Origin: Sacculina carcini
Taxonomy: Eukaryota; Arthropoda; Thecostraca; Sacculinidae
Reading direction: 5' to 3'
Length of the DNA: 64,000 nucleotides
Assembly (NCBI GenBank): GCA_916048095.2
Contig: OU696597.1
Span: 1,775,042-1,839,041 of the forward strand
Part shown: positions 57,564 to 64,000 of the stretch, piece after piece
Layout of the letters: each line of letters begins with the position of its first letter
Numbering within the stretch: position 1 is the first letter of the stretch
Position numbers and translations under genes: made by a program
Notes under the pieces: generated by a model
Told to the model about the DNA's origin: nothing
Seen by the model: the letters and a program-made list of their open reading frames with translations, nothing else
Databases searched by the model: none

Positions 57564-60500
57564 TCATATTTGATTTGTGAGTCCTGTGTCTGTCAAGAAC
57601 TTCAAGGTGTGAGGAACATATCTAGGGTTGTACAGAAGTAGATCCAGAGATATGGATGTATTTTGCGGAAAGCTGTGTAATAGGAGGTGACGTTGAGTTC
57701 TGTATTTGGGACAGTGGAGCAGAACGTGTTGTATGTCGAGCGTAGTGTTGCATATGGCGCATAGTGCAGGAGGATTGTGTCGATAGATGTGGCTGTGTGT
57801 TAGAAGAGTGTGTCCGATGCGGAGTCTGGTGAGGGCTGTGTGTAGTCGGCGGTGACACGGAGGATCTTTGTGGCCGCGTGTGATGTAATACCTAGACTGA
57901 TGAGAGAAAGGTGCTGATGGATAAGGCATGGTATCAAGACAGTAGGAGGAGACGCGGTGAGAAAGAGAATTCATGAGATCTGATGGAGATAGAGGAGGAT
58001 AGGTGATGTGTGTGTGTTGTAAAGCCTGTTTGGCAACGGAGTCGGCCAGGTCGTTGCCAGTGATACCGGAGTGACTGGGGACCCATAGGAAGGAGATGTC
58101 AAATTGGGATACCAAATCAGTGTAAAGAGTAGCCGATTTAATTGATAGAGCGTTGTGAGGATCTATAAGAGATTTAATTGCTGTTTGCGAGTCAGAGACA
58201 ATGATTGAACGGTTGAATTTTTCAGTTTGGACAATTTCGACGGCCTGATATATGGCAAACTGTTCAGCAGTGAAAATAGTAGTGTGGTCTGGGAGACGGT
58301 GAGAAATTTCGATGGAACGGCGAGGTACAACTGCAGCACAGGCCGACAGGTTGGACTGCACCGAGCCGTCGGTGAATATGAACGTACAATCAGAATGAGA
58401 TGATTTGAATTCATAGTAATTTTGCAGAATTTCGGTTGGAATTGCAGATTGTGTGTTGTGAATAAGGTAATGCATACGAGGTGGAGTGTAATTGAGCGGT
58501 AAATTTGGATGTAAAACAAGTGAATTCGGGTAGAAATTTAGAAGCTTGCATGCGGTTCTGTAGGCCAGTCCTAAGCTGAACCCACGTAACCGGTTAACAA
58601 GAGCCGGCCGAAAGTTGTCGAAATTTTGGAGACTGAGAAGAATGTGAGAACATGGATGGTCAGGATCTGCCAGAATTTTCAAACAATATTTGATAATTTG
58701 TTGTAATCTGCGAGAATGAAGAGAAGTGACACCGAGCTCCACGTGTAGTTTTTGTATAGGGGAGGAACGTAGAGCGCCAGTCGCCAGACGAAGACAGGAA
58801 TTTTGTAAAACATCTAGATTGACTAATGTTGAATTAGGAGAGAAAATAAAGACGCTGGAACAGTACTCTAATATTGGGCGGATTAATGTATAATATAGTT
58901 TGATGAGAATTTTGTGATTTGTGCCATAAACTGGATGTGATAGACATTTGAGAATGCTGATGCGCTGTAAGACCCGGGATTTTATATGCTGGATATGGGA
59001 TCGAAAAGAGAGTTGTGGATCAAGGATAATCCCCAAGAATTTGGTGTATTTTTGGAATTTAATGGGGTGGCAAGACAGAGTCAGTGAATTTTGAAGGTTT
59101 GGTTGTGTAGAACAATTTTTCCGAAAGAGAGTGGCTGTTGTTTTCCCAGGTGAAATGAGGAGACCGAAACGGGAGCAATTTTGTGACACAGAGTTTATGG
59201 CCAGCTGAAGTACACTTATCATGGAGGATATGTGCACTCCAGTAGTCCACAACACTATGTCATCAGCGTATGTGCAGAATTTTACGCCAGAGGGAAGATT
59301 CCTAGTGACCTGATCTATAACTATGTTGAAAATGGTTGGTGAGAGGACTCCTCCCTGGACGACTCCGTTTTCTTGTGAGAATGTGTCAGATAGTTGTGTG
59401 GTGCGTACCTGGAAAGTTCTATTGGAGAGATACCCTTTTATGAAGTTCAGCAAGTGTCCCCGTAGTCCATGTGATTTTAATAGATGTATAGTAGCAGTTT
59501 TGGAGACTTTATCAAAAGCAGAAGACAGGTCTAAGAATACGGCCAGAGTGGAAAGTTTGTTTTGGAAGCCGATGCGAATGTGTGATGTTAGAAGATTGAC
59601 ATTGTCGGAAGTGGAGCGATTTTTGGTGAAGGCAGTCTGTTCAGGAGAAATGAGATTTGTGATAGAAGCGAAATGATTGAGGCGAGGAAGGACAAGTCTT
59701 TCGAATAATTTCGAGAAACAAGAAGTGAGTTGGATAGGACGGTAAGATGACAGGTCTGATTTAGACTTTCCTGGTTTGAGTATGGGTATAATTATGGAGT
59801 GCTGCCATGATGGGGGGTAGAAGTCATTGATCCAAAGTTGATTAAAACACGACAGCAGGATAATTTTGTTTGATGAGTTCAAATTTTTGAAGAAGGCGTA
59901 ATGAATGCCATCCGGCCCAGGTGATGTAGAGTGACATTGAGAGAGACCTTTAGATAGCTCTAGAATAGTAAAAGGAGTATTGTAGGATGATACGGTAAGA
60001 ATAGAGGATCCGGTAGTAACAGAGGTGGTAGGTGATACAGTGGATGGAGGACTTGAGGTGGATGAACTTTTTGAGACTTGCGAGTAGTGTGTAGCAAGTT
60101 GATGGAGAACTAGTGGCTGGTAAGTGATGAGTGTGTTACCTATGTATGTTACTGGAGGGGAGGTTGGTGGTCGGTGTATTTGGCGGAAAGAACGGACTAT
60201 GTGCCATAGTTTAGATATGGGTGTTCTGTGTGTGAAAGAGTGAGTGAGGTGAGACCAGCTGTCACGTTTGGCAGCGCGGATCGTCTTGCGCGCCATTGCT
60301 TTGGCCCTCTTGTAGGTGTCAAGAGATGATGTGGTGCGGTGGGACCGGAAGAAACGCAGGGCTCTTTTGCGTTTCAGCACTGCATCTCTGCAGGCTTGGT
60401 TCCACCATGGACAACTACGTCGGGCTTTGTGATGGGTCTTAGAAGAAGGAATGGAATGTGTGGCAGCGTGAAGAAGAGAAGTTTCCATGTGAACGGCTAT

Positions 60501-61304
60501 TGTAGTGTAATCGGATTCAGTGTATTGTTGTGCGAATATACTGTTGAATAATGTCCAGTTGGCGTGTGCAAATTTCCACCTGATCTGCTGTGAAGGTATG
60601 ATTGAGCAAGATGATAGGAGAGAGGTAATAACAGGACAGTGATCACTAGAGAGGAATGAGTCGTGACACTGCCAGTGCAATAAAGGAGCTAGAATTGAGG
60701 AGCAAAGTGTAATATCGAGATGTGTGAGTGTGCCGTTGTATTCGTGTAGACGGGTTGGTGAGCCATCGTTGAGAATGTTGAGTGTGTGATTGGTGATGGA
60801 GGAGACCAGCTCGCGGCCTCGAACGTCTGAGACGGCCGAGCCCCAGAGGGGGTGTTTGGCATTAAAATCGCCACAGAGGATAAAAGGATGCAGAAATTGT
60901 TGGATAAGAGAATCAAAGAAGAAAGAATCTACAATTTGTTGTGGTGGGATGTATAAACTGCATATAATGATTGTTTTGTTATTTATAGTTATTTGAACGG
61001 CTACAGCCTGATATGGTCCGGTGAGTGTGATGCGATGATGTGGAAGAGAGGACTGAACGAAGACGCTGGCACCGCCCTTACGCCTGACATTATCAGCATA
61101 GAAGTGGTGTGCGTGGTAACAGTTGAGCATGAAGCGAAGGTTGTCAGTTGGGAGGAGATGTGTTTCTTGTAGACAAACGGTGTGTGGAAGAGTAGAAGAG
61201 AGAAGTTGTTGGAGCTCTGATCGTTTGTTGTCAAAGCCCCTACAGTTCCATTGAAAGATTAATGGATGCATGTGATGATGACGTTGTGTTAGGTGTGTAT
61301 ACAT
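57564..61304 (-). CDS. LINE ORF2: endonuclease, reverse transcriptase, RNase H
   Basis: 1,246-residue uninterrupted polyprotein. Apurinic-like endonuclease at about 12-240 (FQWNCRGF; CLQETHLL; ILCGDFNAKHPLWG at ~140; HLDITLCS; LSSDHCPV at ~220). Reverse transcriptase at about 470-780, with FCTYADDIVLW at ~680 as the catalytic YADD. RNase H at about 970-1,090, with FIFTDGSVQ, AEQFAIYQAVE, IVSDSQTAI and LWVPSHSGITGNDLAD, so the acidic residues and His look present. A terminal His/Cys segment is CAICNTTLDIQHVLLHC (~1,190). It nicks target DNA and copies element RNA by target-primed reverse transcription. All motifs look intact, suggesting a young copy. Confidence 0.93.
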   Translation of the reverse strand: MYTHLTQRHHHMHPLIFQWNCRGFDNKRSELQQLLSSTLPHTVCLQETHLLPTDNLRFMLNCYHAHHFYADNVRRKGGASVFVQSSLPHHRITLTGPYQAVAVQITINNKTIIICSLYIPPQQIVDSFFFDSLIQQFLHPFILCGDFNAKHPLWGSAVSDVRGRELVSSITNHTLNILNDGSPTRLHEYNGTLTHLDITLCSSILAPLLHWQCHDSFLSSDHCPVITSLLSSCSIIPSQQIRWKFAHANWTLFNSIFAQQYTESDYTTIAVHMETSLLHAATHSIPSSKTHHKARRSCPWWNQACRDAVLKRKRALRFFRSHRTTSSLDTYKRAKAMARKTIRAAKRDSWSHLTHSFTHRTPISKLWHIVRSFRQIHRPPTSPPVTYIGNTLITYQPLVLHQLATHYSQVSKSSSTSSPPSTVSPTTSVTTGSSILTVSSYNTPFTILELSKGLSQCHSTSPGPDGIHYAFFKNLNSSNKIILLSCFNQLWINDFYPPSWQHSIIIPILKPGKSKSDLSSYRPIQLTSCFSKLFERLVLPRLNHFASITNLISPEQTAFTKNRSTSDNVNLLTSHIRIGFQNKLSTLAVFLDLSSAFDKVSKTATIHLLKSHGLRGHLLNFIKGYLSNRTFQVRTTQLSDTFSQENGVVQGGVLSPTIFNIVIDQVTRNLPSGVKFCTYADDIVLWTTGVHISSMISVLQLAINSVSQNCSRFGLLISPGKTTATLFRKNCSTQPNLQNSLTLSCHPIKFQKYTKFLGIILDPQLSFRSHIQHIKSRVLQRISILKCLSHPVYGTNHKILIKLYYTLIRPILEYCSSVFIFSPNSTLVNLDVLQNSCLRLATGALRSSPIQKLHVELGVTSLHSRRLQQIIKYCLKILADPDHPCSHILLSLQNFDNFRPALVNRLRGFSLGLAYRTACKLLNFYPNSLVLHPNLPLNYTPPRMHYLIHNTQSAIPTEILQNYYEFKSSHSDCTFIFTDGSVQSNLSACAAVVPRRSIEISHRLPDHTTIFTAEQFAIYQAVEIVQTEKFNRSIIVSDSQTAIKSLIDPHNALSIKSATLYTDLVSQFDISFLWVPSHSGITGNDLADSVAKQALQHTHITYPPLSPSDLMNSLSHRVSSYCLDTMPYPSAPFSHQSRYYITRGHKDPPCHRRLHTALTRLRIGHTLLTHSHIYRHNPPALCAICNTTLDIQHVLLHCPKYRTQRHLLLHSFPQNTSISLDLLLYNPRYVPHTLKFLTDTGLTNQI

Positions 61305-61358
61305 TTATTTGTGTGATGATAGAGGTGATTGAGTATTGGATGGTTTTTTTTTCCTTGT

Positions 61359-62595
61359 TTATCTATTTTTCTTGCGCGTGTATGCTACCCTGGGTGTCTT
61401 GGTAGTTTTCGTGTAGATGGTTGATGTGGGTTCGGGAGTGGAATAGGAGTGATCAGAGGGACCTGACTCATTTCTTTGAGCCGGTGTGTTCACTTTGTTG
61501 GCGTTTTCATCGGCAGAGCCGGTAGTGGTATCTTCAGCGGTGTCCTTGCTGGTGTTGTCCTGAGATGAGGTTTCGATGGCACGCGGCGACTCCGTCTGAT
61601 ATTCAGTGGTGACGGCAGTTGGTGTGGCACAAGGTGATGGTGCTTGGAAGTTTTTCACCAATGTCGCTACAACAGTAGTGAGTTGCGTCACTGATTCCGA
61701 AAGGGCTGCCAAATTGCTGTTGCATTTTGATTAGCTCTGGTGATGGTGAGCTTTCAACTGGTTGATGTTGTTGTTGCTGTTCGTGTTGTTGGTGGTGTTG
61801 TCTAGCCACGGCGGCGGTCGATGTTGTGTTGACCTTCTCGACTGCGGATTTGGCGTCATGGTATGAGGATTTTGTCCTGTATTGGTATTCGAGGATCGAT
61901 TTTTCCTGTATATATCTTGTACATGTCACTGAGGTGGCTTGATGTTCGCCACCGCAGTTCACACAGTGAAAGGAGCACTCACCTTGATGAGATTTCTCCC
62001 CACATTTCAAGCACGCTGATGGTTTTGTGCACTTGTCCTTTTTGTGGCCGATGTGGCCACAGTTGTCGCAGATTGTCGGTTTCGGATACCACGGCCGCAC
62101 ATCGTACTTGATGTAGTCGAACTTCAGTTCGGTCGGGCACGAGAGACGGGAGAATGTCAGCATCAGCACGGGCGATGGTCTTTCCCCGGCTGGACGATGG
62201 GGACGGCGGACCTCGGTGACTCCGAGATCCTTCATCCATTCGTTCAGTTCGTTGATCGGAATGTCAATGAGGCCTGGTGCGTACACTGAGCCCTTAGTGT
62301 AGTTCAGTGTTTTGTGAAGGCTGATGTTCGCCTCTAGTCCTCCGAAAGTCGTCTGAGAGAGAAATAATTCGGTTTGTTTCTCGCATGTAGTTTTGACCAG
62401 AAGTTGACCGCCTTTGATGATCTTCACGCTTTCGGCCTTGGTCGGTGTGATGTTACGAATAGCCCGCTCAATTTTTGGCCATCCTAGGCTGTTGATAGTG
62501 TCGGTATTTGTTTTGATGAGGACAAACGCGCCCTCATCGGGTACGCCATCAGAGAAAAATTTGGGGTCTACCAGACCCCTGTTTTTACCCACCAT
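61359..62595 (-). pseudogene. LINE ORF1 (gag-like, CCHC knuckles), frameshifted
   Basis: Nucleic-acid-binding ORF1 protein. Residues 1-~295 run from MVGKNRGLVDPKFF with three knuckle-like Cys/His clusters: CDNCGHIGHKKDKC (~173), CLKCGEKSHQGEC (~193) and CVNCGGEHQATSVTC (~208). At about 61720-61728 the frame shifts by one base: upstream ends SPELIKMQQQ, and the other frame continues AALSESVTQLTTVVATLVKN to a stop at 61359. Total about 410 residues, normal for this group. A single-base insertion is simplest; programmed frameshifting is possible but no slippery site was recognised. Confidence 0.75.
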
Positions 62596-62740
62596 TGGGT
62601 GGGGAGACCTTGAGTTCTGTCAGAGAAACTTTGTATATGATGCAAAAAAAAGAGTAGTGGGAAGAGCCGAGATAGCTAGACTTATTTGGCCTAAAGTACG
62701 TGGTACGCGGCTATTTTATAAAACAGCCATGAAATCTACA

Positions 62741-63821
62741 TAGTAGAGACAGACCAGGAAGGAACACACCATATAATACAATATAGAATTTGGACGAAAA
62801 CAAAACTAAAATTTTGGAATATGTACACCTGTTTATCCTAACACGGCAAAAATTAACCACAAAAACACCCGAGAAACTCCACAAAAGCAGATTTGAGCAC
62901 AGCCCTCAACCCCCTATGGACAAAAACCCACCCAACTTGTTTCACACAAACACATTTTGTATGAGCTGCGTCAACATGCATCATTTTTACATATTCATTT
63001 TTTCACTCTATGCTGTATTATTTCTACATTCGTAGCTCAATTATGCTTTGAATGTGTAAGATATCTCGGATGTAACTTAGTTTGACTCTCCCGGTGTCTG
63101 ATTTTTTCGAAATGGGTCTTCACTATTCCCATATACCATTTCCCGATCTTCAATTTGTCAAGCTTATTTTCACCGGTGAAAAATCGAATTCCAAACATCA
63201 TAGTAGTTTTTGTGCCATTGCTATAACTTTGACATAAGCCTTAAAGAAACCACTTGCAAGTGACACATACTGGCGCAAAGTGGTCGAAAACGACCGAATT
63301 TTTCACCTATCAACAGAGTCGTTTGTTTGTTTTGTTCTGGGCATTTTTCTACTGTTAGTTGCGTTTATATAGTTGGTATAACGATAATTAAGGATATTTT
63401 GTTATTATATGCCCTACCTGTGTCGACTATGCATGAGCATTGTGTTGTCTAGTGTTTGCTGAGGTTAATAACATGTATTTTTCTAGTGTTATGTTCACGC
63501 GCATTTTGCATCCTGTGAGTTGAGTCAAATATATGTTGTATGTTTCCCAATACAAATAACGTTGCAATCACATCGACAAGTTTTTTTTTACTGTTATTTT
63601 TTTGCTCTTATTGCAAATTTCACACATCATGTCTAGTGTCTGTTTTTGTATTTGTCCAGGTTATATGTGTGTGTGTGTGTATACAACGGCCGCTTGCGTT
63701 CAACGTCTGTCTTGATTCAGCTTCATTCTACTGAATTGTCGGTTTCTGTGTCTGACTGTATTGTCGGTTTCTGTGTCTGACTGTGGGTCTCCAAGGGCCG
63801 TTATTGTTTCACTATCTACAC
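62741..63821. other. Intergenic, no gene seen
   Basis: AT-rich. A short (TG)n lies at 63667-63680 and a tandem duplication of ATTGTCGGTTTCTGTGTCTG at 63735-63780 just before the next gene. Confidence 0.4.
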
Positions 63822-64000
63822 ATGGAGAGCCGACATCCCTTATTCGTGCCGCCCAATGCTCCGTCTTCGTACGGCAGCTATTTTGACGGTGAGACAGCCG
63901 CTCCGACCGATGTGAGTCAGATGAGCGATCAAGTAAGCGGTCTGACTCTCGATTCTGACGCTGTAGCAACTAGCGTTTCTTCATCATCGTTTCCTGCCAT
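63822..64000 (+). CDS. N-terminus of an unidentified protein, cut by window edge
   Basis: Open from ATG at 63822 to the end of the window: 59 residues starting MESRHPLFVPPNAPSSYGSY, followed by an acidic Ser/Thr-rich, disordered-looking stretch with SQMSDQVSGLTLDSD. Codon use and GC content resemble the coding exons of the neighbouring genes. Not recognised. It could also be an internal exon, as ACTATCTACAC|ATG lacks a clear acceptor. Confidence 0.45.
   Translation, partial: MESRHPLFVPPNAPSSYGSYFDGETAAPTDVSQMSDQVSGLTLDSDAVATSVSSSSFPA

Larger units (their letters stand above)
57411..62740 (-). mobile_element. Near full-length non-LTR retrotransposon with RNase H
   Basis: About 5.3 kb on the minus strand: 5' region (62596-~62740), ORF1 (62595-61359, one frameshift), ORF2 (61304-57564, intact), 3' UTR and an A-rich tail (poly-T with G interruptions on the plus strand, 57411-57475). 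Domain order endonuclease, reverse transcriptase, RNase H places it in the I/Jockey-like group. The 5' limit and target-site duplication were not found. Confidence 0.85.

Overview
The window is nuclear DNA from an animal. It carries spliced protein genes with consensus GT-AG introns, a metazoan gene set (XPO7, CNBP, ATM, COASY, XBP1, ATRIP), many tRNA-derived SINEs, hAT-type and other MITEs, non-LTR retrotransposon pieces and very abundant (TG)n/(CA)n arrays. The repeat content suggests an invertebrate, probably a marine protostome, but the sequence does not fix the phylum. I see no bacterial, plasmid or CRISPR features and no convincing free-standing RNA gene.

Layout. About 1-15.7 kb: the 3' two-thirds of a plus-strand XPO7 (exportin-7) gene, 11 exons in view, whose introns are filled with microsatellites and minisatellites. 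15.7-21.3 kb: gene-free DNA with MITE pairs and transposon relics. 21.4-23.5 kb: a three-exon plus-strand gene for a small secreted protein of unknown function. 24.3-25.3 kb: minus-strand CNBP-type zinc-knuckle gene. 26-29.3 kb: SINEs and LINE relics. 29.6-39.8 kb: plus-strand ATM kinase gene, whose first coding exon alone is 6.9 kb. 40.7-43.8 kb: minus-strand COASY (bifunctional CoA synthase). 44.4-46.5 kb: plus-strand XBP1, divergent from COASY over a 617-bp shared promoter region. 47.2-56.9 kb: minus-strand ATRIP, 12 exons. 57.4-62.7 kb: a nearly full-length non-LTR retrotransposon on the minus strand. 63.8-64 kb: the start of a further plus-strand gene cut by the window edge.

Biology. Three themes stand out. 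XBP1 keeps the complete unfolded-protein-response switch: paired IRE1 hairpins around a 23-nt non-spliceosomal intron, an alternative acidic activation frame, and, in the unspliced frame, a hydrophobic segment plus a C-terminus resembling the vertebrate XBP1u translational arrest peptide. Two DNA-damage checkpoint genes (ATM, and ATRIP the partner of ATR) lie within about 8 kb of each other. The introns show an unusual architecture: TG-rich repeats in the sense orientation of whichever gene contains them, and minisatellites that begin at, or copy, the 5' splice site.

Exon boundaries were derived by hand from GT/AG sites, reading-frame phase and similarity to remembered human proteins. All proposed phases are mutually consistent, but no alignment or transcript evidence was available.
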